NCBI RefSeq assembly: GCF_014217545.1
Contig: NZ_CP043178.1
Location: forward strand, 1,116,001-1,180,000
Length of the DNA stretch: 64,000 nt
Reading direction: 5' to 3'
From: Pseudarthrobacter sp. NBSH8
Lineage (GTDB): Bacteria; Actinomycetota; Actinomycetes; Actinomycetales; Micrococcaceae
Shown: one piece after another, positions 8,661 through 17,284 of the stretch
Layout of the letters: each line of letters opens with the position of its first letter
Position numbering within the stretch: position 1 is the stretch's first letter
Program-made: the position numbers and the translations under genes
The notes under the pieces: model-generated
What the model was told of the DNA's origin: nothing
Seen by the model: the letters and a program-made list of their open reading frames with translations, nothing else
Database searches by the model: none

Positions 8661-9704
8661 ATGACTAGCCCGACTTCACCGGTGACCAAAAAACGCATCC
8701 TCTCAGGTGCCAAGCCCACGGCCGACTCCCTGCACCTGGGAAACTACATCGGCGCTGTCCGCAACTGGGTGGACATGCAAGCCGAATATGATGCCGTCTT
8801 CTTCATCCCGGACCTTCACGCCATCACAGTGGACTTCGATCCCGCCGAACTGGCCAAGCGCACCCGTGTGGTTGCCGCGCAGTACATCGCCGCCGGCATC
8901 GACCCGGACAAGAGCATCTTCTTTGTGCAGTCCCATGTCCCCGAGCACGCCCAGCTGGCCTGGGCCCTGAACTGCATCACCGGTTTCGGCGAGGCGTCCC
9001 GGATGACCCAGTTCAAGGACAAGACGCAGAAGTCGGGCGCGGACGCCGCGACGCTTGGCCTGTTCGCGTACCCCACGCTCATGGCAGCAGACATCCTGCT
9101 GTACCAGACGGACCTCGTGCCGGTGGGCGAGGACCAGCGGCAGCATCTGGAGCTTACCCGGAACCTGGCCCAGCGCTTCAACACACGCTACGGCCACACG
9201 TTCACTGTGCCGGAGGCCACCATCCTCAAGGCCAGCGCCAAGATCTACGACCTGCAGAACCCCAGCGCCAAGATGTCCAAAACGGGGGAGTCGCCCAACG
9301 GTTCCATCCAGCTGCTGGAGGATCCCAAGCTCGCGGCCAAGCGCATCAAGTCCGCGGTCACCGACACCGGGTCCGAGGTCCGGTTCGATGCCGAAGCCAA
9401 GCCCGGGATCTCCAACCTCCTCACCATCTACTCCACCCTCACCGGGAAGTCCGTGGCCGAGCTGGAGGCTGCGTACGAGGGCAAGATGTACGGCCACCTG
9501 AAAGTGGACCTCGCGGAGGTCATGGTGGACTTCATCACGCCGCTGCGGAACCGCACCAATGAACTGATGGCCGACCCGGCCGAGCTGGACCGGCTCCTGG
9601 CCCAGGGTGCCGAACGGGCCAGGGAAATCGCCGCAGTGACCCTTGGTCAGGTCTATGAGCGCATGGGCTTCCTGCCGTCCCTCAGCCTTGCAGGAGTCCG
9701 CTAG
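8661..9704 (+). CDS. trpS: Tryptophanyl-tRNA synthetase
   Basis: This class I synthetase charges tRNA-Trp. The 347-residue protein has the HIGH-like motif [11 protein letters not shown] near residues 20-30, the [12 protein letters not shown] segment of the active site, and the KMSKS loop as [13 protein letters not shown] near residue 205. Length is typical of bacterial TrpS. It begins at ATG 8661 after the exonuclease gene and ends 4 bp before the probable start of the 2H phosphoesterase, whose Shine-Dalgarno sequence is inside the trpS end. Confidence 0.97.
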   Translation: MTSPTSPVTKKRILSGAKPTADSLHLGNYIGAVRNWVDMQAEYDAVFFIPDLHAITVDFDPAELAKRTRVVAAQYIAAGIDPDKSIFFVQSHVPEHAQLAWALNCITGFGEASRMTQFKDKTQKSGADAATLGLFAYPTLMAADILLYQTDLVPVGEDQRQHLELTRNLAQRFNTRYGHTFTVPEATILKASAKIYDLQNPSAKMSKTGESPNGSIQLLEDPKLAAKRIKSAVTDTGSEVRFDAEAKPGISNLLTIYSTLTGKSVAELEAAYEGKMYGHLKVDLAEVMVDFITPLRNRTNELMADPAELDRLLAQGAERAREIAAVTLGQVYERMGFLPSLSLAGVR

Positions 9705-9708
9705 CTCG

Positions 9709-10308
9709 ATGTCCGCCGCCAGCAATGTCAGTGAAGGAATGAGCGTAGGCGTCATTCTGGGCTTTCCCCCTGCCATCGCCGAGGAACTTCAACGGTGGCG
9801 CGCTTCCTTCGGGGACCCCATGGCCGGGGTGATACCGGCGCACATCACGCTGGTCACCACCACACCCACCCAGGACTGGGTAGCCACTGAGGAGCACGTC
9901 CGCGAGGTGGCGCGGCGGCAGGTCCCGTTTATGGTCACCATTGCCGGGACCGGAACCTTCCGGCCGGTGTCCCCGGTGGTTTACATCAACGTGGAGGACG
10001 GGTTCGAGTCCTGCGTGGAGCTGCACGAAAAACTCCAGACGGGACCGCTGCAACGCGAACTGCCCTTCGCCTACCACCCGCATGTCACCATCGCCCACGA
10101 TGTTGCGCCCGAAAGCCTGGACGAAGCCGAAACGGTGCTTGAAAGTTACCGGGCGACGTTCCCGGTGGTTAGCATGGGACTCTACGAGCACGATGCCGAC
10201 GGCATCTGGCAGCTACGGGAAGAGTTGGATTTTGGGACCGAAACTGACGACGACGGCGGGTCCTTCGCCGCGGACGCCGACGCAAACGGAGCCACCGCTC
10301 CCCACTGA
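9709..10308 (+). CDS. 2'-5' RNA ligase family protein (2H phosphoesterase)
   Basis: Two HxT/S-type motifs are visible, AHITLVT and HVTIAHD, about 80 residues apart, as in the 2H superfamily that includes 2'-5' RNA ligase and cyclic phosphodiesterases. I chose the ATG at 9709 because GGAG lies 13 bases upstream inside trpS; an upstream in-frame ATG at 9643 would overlap trpS by 62 bases and add unconserved-looking residues. The 199-residue product ends in an acidic, low-complexity tail (TETDDDGG). The next gene appears to begin inside that tail. Substrate unknown; it could act on RNA ends or cyclic nucleotides. Confidence 0.85.
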   Translation: MSAASNVSEGMSVGVILGFPPAIAEELQRWRASFGDPMAGVIPAHITLVTTTPTQDWVATEEHVREVARRQVPFMVTIAGTGTFRPVSPVVYINVEDGFESCVELHEKLQTGPLQRELPFAYHPHVTIAHDVAPESLDEAETVLESYRATFPVVSMGLYEHDADGIWQLREELDFGTETDDDGGSFAADADANGATAPH

Positions 10309-11428
10309 ACATGCCCGCCTGAAGCTGGCCGTCATCCAGAAACGGATGGAGTGGGGCAAGGCCAGAAGGTCCGACGGCGGCCCGGTGGCCAGCTCGCTGG
10401 CGATGCTGCAGTGGCTGCTTGCCCGGCTTAATACCTTCCGCCCGATGCGCGCCTGGCAGCACTACAACCTCCAGCACGGCCCGTTGATGAGCGCCGGCAT
10501 CGGCTTCAATATGTTCTTCTCCATCACGGGCCTGCTGGCCACGGGTTTCTCCGTTGCCGGCCTGGTGCTGCGGGGACAGCCCGCCCTGCTGGACACCATC
10601 ATCGGCAGCGTGGCCCAGAGCGCACCCGGACTGCTGAAGGTGCGCGGGGGAGAAGGGCTGGTTGATCCGACGGACCTCCTGAACCCGGACGGCCTCGGCT
10701 GGACTGCCGTGATTGCGGCCGTGGTTACAGTCATCACGTCGCTGCGCTGGATCGCCGGGATCCGCGACGGCCTGCGCGGCGTGGTGCAGTTGCCGCCCCT
10801 GAAGATCAATCCGATTGTCCTCAAATTCCGCGACGCCGGCACCCTCCTGCTCCTGGGAGTGGCCCTGGTGATCAGTGCCGGGGCATCCCTGGTGTTCGGC
10901 ACGGCGGCCGGCTGGGTCACGGACTTCCTGCAGTTGGATCCGGCGGTGGCAGGTCCGCTGACCACCGTGATCAAGATCGGTGTGCCGCTCACACTCAGCT
11001 GGGTCACGGCGGTCATTATGTTCCGGCTGGCCGGTGGCCTCAAGCTCTCCCGGCGGGCATTCCTGGAGGGAACCATCCTTGCCGCCGTGGGCACCACGGT
11101 CCTGCAGGTGTTCAGCACCGAACTGCTGGCCGGCGCGGGACGGAACCCCATCCTGGCCCCGTTCGCCATCATCATCGGCCTGCTGATCTGGTTCAACCTG
11201 GTCAGCCAGGTCTACCTGGTGTCCGCCGGCTGGTCCAGCATCCGTGAAGCGGACCTCAGGAACGCGCCCGCCGGCCAGGACAAGGCCCTGTGGGGCTCCC
11301 GGCAGGTCCAGCCCGGCAAGGTCCCCCTGGAGGGCCACAGCGACGGAAAGCGTCCCGGTGCGGGGCACCCAGGCAGCCCGGCAGTTACTTCCCGGCGTCG
11401 AGGTACTGGTCGGCCCAGGCAGAAATAA
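10232..11428 (+). CDS. YihY/BrkB-family inner membrane protein
   Basis: The protein has about six hydrophobic segments in the arrangement of the YihY/BrkB family, beginning with RAWQHYNLQHGPLMSAGIGF and containing AIIIGLLIWFNLVSQVYL near the end. The family was once called RNase BN in error; its role (export or membrane integrity) is not established. The start is unclear. A TTG at 10232 has GGAAGAG seven bases upstream and would overlap the previous gene by 77 bp; the first ATG in frame is 10346, but homologous-looking sequence (ARLKLAVIQKR) begins before it. The 3' end overlaps the convergent hydrolase gene by 44 bp. Confidence 0.8.
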   Translation: MGPKLTTTAGPSPRTPTQTEPPLPTEHARLKLAVIQKRMEWGKARRSDGGPVASSLAMLQWLLARLNTFRPMRAWQHYNLQHGPLMSAGIGFNMFFSITGLLATGFSVAGLVLRGQPALLDTIIGSVAQSAPGLLKVRGGEGLVDPTDLLNPDGLGWTAVIAAVVTVITSLRWIAGIRDGLRGVVQLPPLKINPIVLKFRDAGTLLLLGVALVISAGASLVFGTAAGWVTDFLQLDPAVAGPLTTVIKIGVPLTLSWVTAVIMFRLAGGLKLSRRAFLEGTILAAVGTTVLQVFSTELLAGAGRNPILAPFAIIIGLLIWFNLVSQVYLVSAGWSSIREADLRNAPAGQDKALWGSRQVQPGKVPLEGHSDGKRPGAGHPGSPAVTSRRRGTGRPRQK

Positions 11429-12155
11429 TCCTGGCCGCCCGGGCCGCCTGGCCCTTGCCGGTCAGCAGATGGTCGCTGCCCTCGAGGGAGACGAAGTTCC
11501 GCGGATGGCGTGCCGTCTGGAAAATGGTGCTGGCGTTCTCGATGCCCACGGTGTTGTCCGTGGGGGAGTGGAGCACCATCAGCGGCTTGTGCAGTTGCCG
11601 GATGCAGTCCGTGAGGTCCGCGTTCTCCAGGTCCTCCACAAAGTGCTTCCGGATCTCCACCCGTTTCCCGCCGAGGTCCACTTCTGCGCTGCCCTCGCTG
11701 AGGATCTTGTCCAGCGCGGCGTCAAAGACGTGGGCCACGTGCTTGGGTGAGAACGGTGCAGCCACTGTTGCGACCGCGTCCAGCTCCGGGATCTGGCGGG
11801 CGGCCGAAAGCACCGCCGCGCCACCGAAGGAATGGCCCACCAGCAGGGAGATGGCCTTCCCCTGGCTGCGCATGAACTCGGCGGCCACTACGGTGTCCGC
11901 CACCTTGTGGCTGAAGGAGCCCTCCGACCAATAACCTGCGGACTCGCCCAGCCCCAGGTTGTCGAACCGGAGCATCCCGATGCCGGTGTCAGCCAGGGCT
12001 TTGCACATGCGGGACGCCGCCGGGCTGTCCTTGCCCAGCGTGAAGCCGTGGGAGAAGACGCCCCAGCCCCGCACCGGCCCCTCCGGGAGATCGATGATGC
12101 CGGACAGGAGCTCGCCGGTGGATCCTTCGAAGCTGACTTTTTCGGAGCGGGACAT
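11385..12155 (-). CDS. Alpha/beta hydrolase
   Basis: The 256-residue protein has a serine hydrolase fold with nucleophile elbow LVGHSFGGAAV near residue 101, an acid in HSPTDNTVG and a histidine in SLEGSDHLLTG, plus the oxyanion HGFTLGKDS near the N-terminus. It resembles small esterase/acyltransferase-like hydrolases of the DLH/serine aminopeptidase type. Substrate cannot be deduced. It is transcribed towards the BrkB gene and overlaps it by 44 bp at the 3' end. The sdh operon upstream on the same strand ends in a terminator, so it probably has its own promoter. Confidence 0.87.
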   Translation of the reverse strand: MSRSEKVSFEGSTGELLSGIIDLPEGPVRGWGVFSHGFTLGKDSPAASRMCKALADTGIGMLRFDNLGLGESAGYWSEGSFSHKVADTVVAAEFMRSQGKAISLLVGHSFGGAAVLSAARQIPELDAVATVAAPFSPKHVAHVFDAALDKILSEGSAEVDLGGKRVEIRKHFVEDLENADLTDCIRQLHKPLMVLHSPTDNTVGIENASTIFQTARHPRNFVSLEGSDHLLTGKGQAARAARIISAWADQYLDAGK

Positions 12156-12193
12156 CGCGTGCTGCTTTCGTTGGTGGCGTCAGGTGTTAAACA

Positions 12194-12234
12194 ACGACGG
12201 CGCCCATCCCACCTAAGGTGGGTGACGCCGTCGT
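12194..12234 (-). terminator. Terminator of the sdhCDAB operon
   Basis: ACGACGGCG (12194-12202) pairs with CGCCGTCGT (12226-12234), with an inner CCCACC-TAA-GGTGGG hairpin. Read on the minus strand it lies 15 bases after the sdhB stop and is followed by TGTTTAA. The stem is symmetric enough to act both ways. Confidence 0.7.
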
Positions 12235-12249
12235 AAGCAAGAACCTGAA

Positions 12250-13032
12250 TTAGATCTTACGGGAGAGAATTGCCTGCTTGACCTCGGCAATTGCCTGGGT
12301 CACCTGGATGCCACGTGGGCATGCTTCGGAGCAGTTGAAGGTGGTGCGGCAACGCCACACGCCTTCCTTGTCGTTCAGGATTTCCAGACGCATGTCGCCG
12401 GCATCATCACGGGAATCGAAGATGAAGCGGTGGGCGTTGACGATCGCGGCCGGGCCGAAGTACTGGCCATCGGTCCAGAACACCGGGCAGGAGGACGTGC
12501 ACGCCGCGCAGAGGATGCACTTGGTGGTGTCGTCGAAGCGTTCACGGTCCTCGGCGGACTGCAGGCGTTCCTTGGTGGGTTCGTGGCCCTTGTTGATCAG
12601 GAACGGCATGACTTCGCGGAAGGACTGGAAGAACGGCTCCATGTCCACGATCAGGTCCTTCTCCACCGGCAGGCCCTTGATGGGCTCAACGGTGATGGGC
12701 TTGGTGGTGTCCAAGTCCTTCAGGAGCGTCTTGCAGGCAAGGCGGTTGCGGCCGTTGATGCGCATGGCATCGGAACCGCAGACACCGTGGGCGCAGGAAC
12801 GGCGGAATGAAACGCTGCCGTCAATTTCCCACTTGACCTTGTGCAGGGCGTCCAGCACGCGGTCGGTGCCGTACATGGTCACCTTGAAGTCGTCCCAGGT
12901 GGCGTCCTTGGACACCTCAGGGTTGTAACGGCGGACGCGCAGGGTGACGTCGAACGTGGGGATCTCTCCGCCGCCTCCGATGTGTGCGGGCAGTTCGATC
13001 TTGGAGGCTGGCTCAGCAAGTTCAGCGGTCAT
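12250..13032 (-). CDS. sdhB: Succinate dehydrogenase iron-sulfur subunit
   Basis: SdhB carries electrons from the flavin of SdhA to quinone. The 260-residue protein has the plant-ferredoxin-type [2Fe-2S] cluster region RSCAHGVCGSDAM, the [4Fe-4S] ligands in CILCAACTSSCPVFW, and the final CSEACPRGI segment for the [3Fe-4S] cluster. All cluster cysteines seem present. It starts at ATG 13032, one base after the sdhA stop, and is the last gene of sdhCDAB before a hairpin terminator. Confidence 0.97.
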   Translation of the reverse strand: MTAELAEPASKIELPAHIGGGGEIPTFDVTLRVRRYNPEVSKDATWDDFKVTMYGTDRVLDALHKVKWEIDGSVSFRRSCAHGVCGSDAMRINGRNRLACKTLLKDLDTTKPITVEPIKGLPVEKDLIVDMEPFFQSFREVMPFLINKGHEPTKERLQSAEDRERFDDTTKCILCAACTSSCPVFWTDGQYFGPAAIVNAHRFIFDSRDDAGDMRLEILNDKEGVWRCRTTFNCSEACPRGIQVTQAIAEVKQAILSRKI

Positions 13033-13033
13033 C

Positions 13034-14842
13034 TTAGTACTTCCTCACCATCGGCTCGTAGCGGGTAAAGACAACCGGTTTGGTGCCCAGACGGATGCCG
13101 GCTGTTGTTTCCGCGGTCCCCGCGGTGCCGTCGGCCGGGGCGCGGTCATCCTTGTACGCCATGGAGTGCTTCATGAATTTTTCGTCGTCGCGTTCCGGGA
13201 AGTCCTCGCGGAAGTGTCCGCCGCGGGATTCCTCCCGGTGCAGGGCCGCCACGGTCATGACCTTGGCCAGTTCCAGCAGGAAGCCCAGCTCGACGGCCTC
13301 GAGCAGGTCCAGGTTGAAGCGCTTGCCCTTGTCCTGGACGCTGATCTTCTTGTACCGCGCCTCGAAGGACTCGATGTCCCTCAGGACCTGGTTCAGCGTG
13401 TCAGCCGTACGGAACACCTGCATGTTGGCGTCCATGGTGTCCTGGAGTTCCTTGCGGATTACCGCCACCTTCTCGTCGCCGTTGCCGTTGCGGGCTATAT
13501 CCAGCAGCTCGATGGTGTAAGCCTCCGGGTCCTCCGGGAGGTCCACGAAGTCAGCAGTCTTGGCGTACTCGGCGGCAGCGATGCCGGCGCGCTTGCCGAA
13601 CACGTTGATGTCCAGCAGTGAGTTGGTGCCCAGGCGGTTGGAACCGTGGACCGAAACGCAGGCAACCTCGCCGGCGGCGTACAGGCCCGGGATGACGGTG
13701 TCGTTGTCCTGCAGGACTTCGGTGGTGATGTTGGTGGGGATGCCGCCCATGGCGTAGTGCGCCGTGGGGAACACCGGAACCGGCTCTGTGTACGGTTCCA
13801 CACCCAGGTAGGTGCGGGCGAACTCGGTGATGTCAGGGAGTTTGGCATCGATGTGCGCCGGCTCCAGGTGGGTCAGGTCCAGGAGGACGTAGTCCTTGTT
13901 GGGGCCGCAGCCGCGGCCTTCACGGACTTCGTTGGCCATGGAGCGGGCCACGATGTCACGCGGTGCCAGGTCCTTGATAGTAGGGGCGTAGCGCTCCATA
14001 AAGCGTTCACCCTCGGAGTTACGCAGGATAGCGCCCTCGCCGCGTGCGGCTTCGGAAAGCAGGATGCCCAGGCCGGCGAGGCCTGTCGGGTGGAACTGGA
14101 AGAACTCCATGTCCTCCAGCGGGATGCCACGGCGGAAGGCGATGCCCATGCCGTCACCGGTCAGGGTGTGGGCATTGGAGGTGGTCTTGAAGACCTTGCC
14201 GGCGCCGCCGGAAGCGAAGATCACGGACTTGGCCTGGAACACGTGCAGCTCACCGGAGGCGAGGTCATAGGACACGACGCCGGCAACACGCTTCTGTTTG
14301 TACGGCGTGCCGTCCTCGCGGACCGCGTCTTCCTCGACCGTCAGGAGGTCCAGGACGTAGTACTCGTTGTAGAACTCCACGTTGTGCTTGACGCAGTTCT
14401 GGTACAGCGTCTGCAGGATCATGTGGCCGGTGCGGTCTGCTGCGTAGCAGGCACGGCGTACGGGTGCCTTGCCGTGGTCACGGGTGTGGCCGCCGAAGCG
14501 GCGCTGGTCGATCCGGCCTTCGGGCGTGCGGTTGAACGGCAGGCCCATCTTTTCCAGGTCCAGCACGGCGTCGATGGCTTCCTTCGCCATGACCTCGGCA
14601 GCGTCCTGGTCAACCAGGTAGTCGCCGCCCTTAATGGTGTCGAACGTGTGCCATTCCCAGTTGTCTTCTTCGACATTGGCAAGGGCCGCACACATGCCAC
14701 CCTGCGCAGCACCGGTGTGCGAGCGGGTGGGGTAGAGCTTGGTCAGTACTGCTGTTCGCGCGCGCTGACCGGACTCGATCGCGGCGCGCATGCCAGCGCC
14801 ACCGGCACCGACGATGACTACGTCGTACTTATGGACCTGCAT
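13034..14842 (-). CDS. sdhA: Succinate dehydrogenase flavoprotein subunit
   Basis: The catalytic subunit oxidises succinate to fumarate at the inner face of the membrane. The 602-residue protein has GAGGAGMRAA for FAD, the HTGAAQGGMCAAL segment containing the histidine that binds FAD covalently, FHPTGLAGLGIL, and the C-terminal HREESRGGHFREDFP. Length is typical. It follows sdhD after about 100 bases, the widest gap in the operon, and runs almost directly into sdhB. Confidence 0.97.
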   Translation of the reverse strand: MQVHKYDVVIVGAGGAGMRAAIESGQRARTAVLTKLYPTRSHTGAAQGGMCAALANVEEDNWEWHTFDTIKGGDYLVDQDAAEVMAKEAIDAVLDLEKMGLPFNRTPEGRIDQRRFGGHTRDHGKAPVRRACYAADRTGHMILQTLYQNCVKHNVEFYNEYYVLDLLTVEEDAVREDGTPYKQKRVAGVVSYDLASGELHVFQAKSVIFASGGAGKVFKTTSNAHTLTGDGMGIAFRRGIPLEDMEFFQFHPTGLAGLGILLSEAARGEGAILRNSEGERFMERYAPTIKDLAPRDIVARSMANEVREGRGCGPNKDYVLLDLTHLEPAHIDAKLPDITEFARTYLGVEPYTEPVPVFPTAHYAMGGIPTNITTEVLQDNDTVIPGLYAAGEVACVSVHGSNRLGTNSLLDINVFGKRAGIAAAEYAKTADFVDLPEDPEAYTIELLDIARNGNGDEKVAVIRKELQDTMDANMQVFRTADTLNQVLRDIESFEARYKKISVQDKGKRFNLDLLEAVELGFLLELAKVMTVAALHREESRGGHFREDFPERDDEKFMKHSMAYKDDRAPADGTAGTAETTAGIRLGTKPVVFTRYEPMVRKY

Positions 14843-14946
14843 ACTTGGGCGCTCTTTCTCTCAAAATTCGCTATAAAACAACGGGCGGGCGTTGCCTGCA
14901 CCGCAAAACACAGCCTGCGGCTCACCGCGGGCAGCGGCTGAACTGG

Positions 14947-15423
14947 CTACGAGGGGCAGAAGCCGCCGGGCAGCGGAACACCGTCAACCACGGGGCACGG
15001 GTTGAAAGTGAAGATCACCAGGGTGCCAAGGACGATGATCACGGTGGTGGCCGCGTAGAGGACGATCTTGAGCCAGAGACGGGTGGAATCCTTCTCGGCG
15101 TAGTCGTTGATGATGGTGCGTACGCCGTTGGTGCCGTGCAGCATGGCCAGCCACAGCATGGCCAGGTCCCAGACCTGCCAGAACGGGTCAGCCCACTTGC
15201 CGGCGACGAAGCCGAAGTCGATGGCATGGATGCCCTCACCCACCAGGAGGTTCACGAAGAGGTGCCCGAAGATGAGCACCACCAGCACTACGCCGGACAG
15301 GCGCATGAACAGCCACGCGAACATTTCGAAGTTGCCCCGGCTGGCGCCCGTGCGGCGGTACTGGGGGGAGATTTTGCCGCTGCTGTTTTTCCCACTGCGT
15401 GGGCTGTCGATAGTTGCAGTCAT
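14947..15423 (-). CDS. sdhD: Succinate dehydrogenase membrane anchor subunit
   Basis: The 158-residue protein has a polar N-terminus of about 35 residues and three hydrophobic helices (around residues 37-58, 80-100 and 118-138). LIFGHLFVNLL and MLHGTNGVRTIINDY carry histidines and an arginine in the places used for haem and quinone binding in SdhD-like anchors. With SdhC it anchors SdhAB in the membrane and passes electrons to menaquinone. It starts 3 bp after the sdhC stop. Confidence 0.9.
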   Translation of the reverse strand: MTATIDSPRSGKNSSGKISPQYRRTGASRGNFEMFAWLFMRLSGVVLVVLIFGHLFVNLLVGEGIHAIDFGFVAGKWADPFWQVWDLAMLWLAMLHGTNGVRTIINDYAEKDSTRLWLKIVLYAATTVIIVLGTLVIFTFNPCPVVDGVPLPGGFCPS

Positions 15424-15426
15424 GGC

Positions 15427-15807
15427 TTAGTGACCTCCGAGTGCGAGGGAAAGGTGGCGGATGGAGAAGCCGACCATAACAACTACCCACAGGGCCAGGA
15501 CGGTCCACAGCATCTGGCGCTGGTACTTGGCGCCCTTCTTCCAGAAGTCGACGGCGATAATCCGCAGGCCGTTAAAGGCGTGGAAAACAATCGCGGCAAC
15601 CAGGCCCGTTTCACCCAGGGCCATAAGGGGGTTCTTGTAGGCACCGATGACAGCCGTGTAGGCCTCCGGAGACACACGCACCAATGAGGTGTCCAGCACA
15701 TGGACCAACAAGAAGAAAAAGATCACTACACCGGTAATCCGGTGTCCTACCCAGGACCACATGCCTTCACGGCCGCGGTACAAGGTGCCAGCTGGTTTTG
15801 TCGGCAC
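15427..15807 (-). CDS. sdhC: Succinate dehydrogenase cytochrome b556 subunit
   Basis: First gene of sdhCDAB. I place the start at GTG 15807, preceded by an excellent AGGGAGG Shine-Dalgarno sequence seven bases upstream; the frame is open to ATG 15879 but the extra residues look like leader. The resulting 126-residue protein has GMWSWVGHRITGVVIFFFLLVHVLD, which contains the haem-ligand-type histidines, and three membrane helices ending with VFHAFNGLRIIAVDFW. It forms the cytochrome b anchor with SdhD. Confidence 0.92.
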   Translation of the reverse strand: MPTKPAGTLYRGREGMWSWVGHRITGVVIFFFLLVHVLDTSLVRVSPEAYTAVIGAYKNPLMALGETGLVAAIVFHAFNGLRIIAVDFWKKGAKYQRQMLWTVLALWVVVMVGFSIRHLSLALGGH

Positions 15808-15896
15808 TGATAAACCTCCCTGCAACACAGCGGCGCTGGCATGAGATCCACGCGGGGGGAACGCCTGCTGCGAGAGCAACTCGTAGCTCAGGCCTA

Positions 15897-15925
15897 AATC
15901 TAGGCTTCGCTCACAGCTTATTCAA
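15897..15925 (-). promoter_or_regulatory. Candidate sigma-70-type promoter of sdhCDAB
   Basis: On the minus strand, TTGAAT (15925-15920) and TAGATT (15902-15897) are separated by exactly 17 bases. The start of transcription would be near 15890, leaving a leader of about 80 bases before the sdhC GTG. No operator is recognised around it. Confidence 0.45.
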
Positions 15926-16063
15926 TTTAGGAACTCCTTGGTGACCCGCAATGCCCGCGTTTTGCCTGTATATGAGACGAACACCACACTAAGGCGCGCC
16001 CTCGGGCGTTGGCGGAGGGTTCTGAAGGGGCAGTTCACGGCTCGTCAGCTAAAGTAGGCGGTG

Positions 16064-17197
16064 ATGAGTACAGACACAGTGACAAGCCCGGATTCACCCC
16101 TGAACCGCTTTATTGCGGTGATTCCGGCAGGCGGAGTGGGGACCCGCCTCTGGCCCCTGTCGCGAGCAGCCGCTCCAAAATTCCTGCACGACCTCACGGG
16201 GTCCGGCAGCACTTTGCTGCGCGCAACCTACGACCGGCTGGAGCCGCTCGCAGGCAGGAACGTCCTTGTCGTGACCGGCACTGCGCACCGGGCCGCCGTC
16301 TGCCGGCAACTGCCCGAGGTCCAGGAGTCGGACCTGGTCCTGGAGAGCGAGCCCAAGGATTCCGGCGCCGCCATCGGCCTGGCTGCCGCCATCCTGTATG
16401 AGCGCGACCCGGACACCATCATGGGTTCCTTCGCCGCGGACCAGGTCATCAGTCCTGACCACCTCTTCCAGGCAGCCGTCCGCGAGGCCATCCACACGGC
16501 CGCCGCCGGCAAGATCGTGACGATCGGCATCAAGCCGACGCACCCGTCCACGGGTTTCGGCTACATCCGCGCCGGCGAGGCGCTCCACATCAACGGTGCG
16601 CCCAGCGCCCAGGCCGTGGTGGAGTTCGTGGAAAAGCCGGACGAGGAAGTTGCCCAGCAGTATGTGGACAGCGGTGAGTATGTCTGGAACGCAGGAATGT
16701 TCGTGGCTCCCGTTGCCCTGATGCTGAGGCACCTTGAGGCCAACCAGCCGGAGCTGTTCAAGGGCCTCCAGGAGATCGCCCAGGCCTGGGACACTCCCGA
16801 ACGTGACGCCGTCACAGCCCGCGTCTGGCCCACGTTGCCCAAGATCGCCATTGACTATGCGGTGGCCGAGCCTGCCGCCGCTGCCGGCGATGTTGCCGTT
16901 GTGCCGGGCACCTTCGGATGGGACGACGTCGGGGACTTTGCTTCGGTGGGTCGGCTCAACAGTGCGCGGGAAGTCGATGACGTCACCGTTATCGGTGAGG
17001 GCGCCCGGGTTTTCACCGAAAACGCGAGCGGTGTGGTGGTTTCGGACACGAAGCGCGTGATCGCCCTGATCGGCATCAAGGACGTGGTCATCGTTGACAC
17101 CGGCGATGCCCTCCTGGTGACCACCAAGCAGCACGCGCAGCGGGTGAAGGGAGCCGTTGACGCGCTCAAGGCCAGTGGCGATACCGACGTTCTGTAA
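16064..17197 (+). CDS. Mannose-1-phosphate guanylyltransferase
   Basis: The protein makes GDP-mannose from mannose-1-phosphate and GTP for glycan and lipoglycan synthesis. It has the nucleotidyltransferase signature GGVGTRLWPLSR near residues 24-35, FAADQVISP, and the FVEKPDEEVA segment that contacts the sugar. About 377 residues long, it lacks the C-terminal phosphomannose isomerase domain of bifunctional ManC proteins. GTG 16061 and ATG 16064 are adjacent; I prefer the ATG. It is divergent from sdhC and appears monocistronic. Confidence 0.93.
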   Translation: MSTDTVTSPDSPLNRFIAVIPAGGVGTRLWPLSRAAAPKFLHDLTGSGSTLLRATYDRLEPLAGRNVLVVTGTAHRAAVCRQLPEVQESDLVLESEPKDSGAAIGLAAAILYERDPDTIMGSFAADQVISPDHLFQAAVREAIHTAAAGKIVTIGIKPTHPSTGFGYIRAGEALHINGAPSAQAVVEFVEKPDEEVAQQYVDSGEYVWNAGMFVAPVALMLRHLEANQPELFKGLQEIAQAWDTPERDAVTARVWPTLPKIAIDYAVAEPAAAAGDVAVVPGTFGWDDVGDFASVGRLNSAREVDDVTVIGEGARVFTENASGVVVSDTKRVIALIGIKDVVIVDTGDALLVTTKQHAQRVKGAVDALKASGDTDVL

Positions 17198-17272
17198 CCC
17201 GGTCGGGAGTGTTCAGCCGCGGCACAATCTGTAACGCGCCCGCCCTGATGACGCTATTCCGTGGACGCTCGC

Positions 17273-17278
17273 TAGAGT
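17273..17278 (+). promoter_or_regulatory. -10 element placing the amidohydrolase start as leaderless
   Basis: TAGAGT ends six bases before GTG 17285, the spacing at which transcription starts on the start codon itself. No Shine-Dalgarno sequence is present before that GTG and no clear -35 is visible. Confidence 0.4.
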
Positions 17279-17284
17279 AAATGA

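Noticed and set aside
10001..11368. Long minus-strand frame opposite the BrkB gene
   Set aside because: Mirror composition rich in H, Q, G and D; the plus strand has clear membrane helices of the YihY family.
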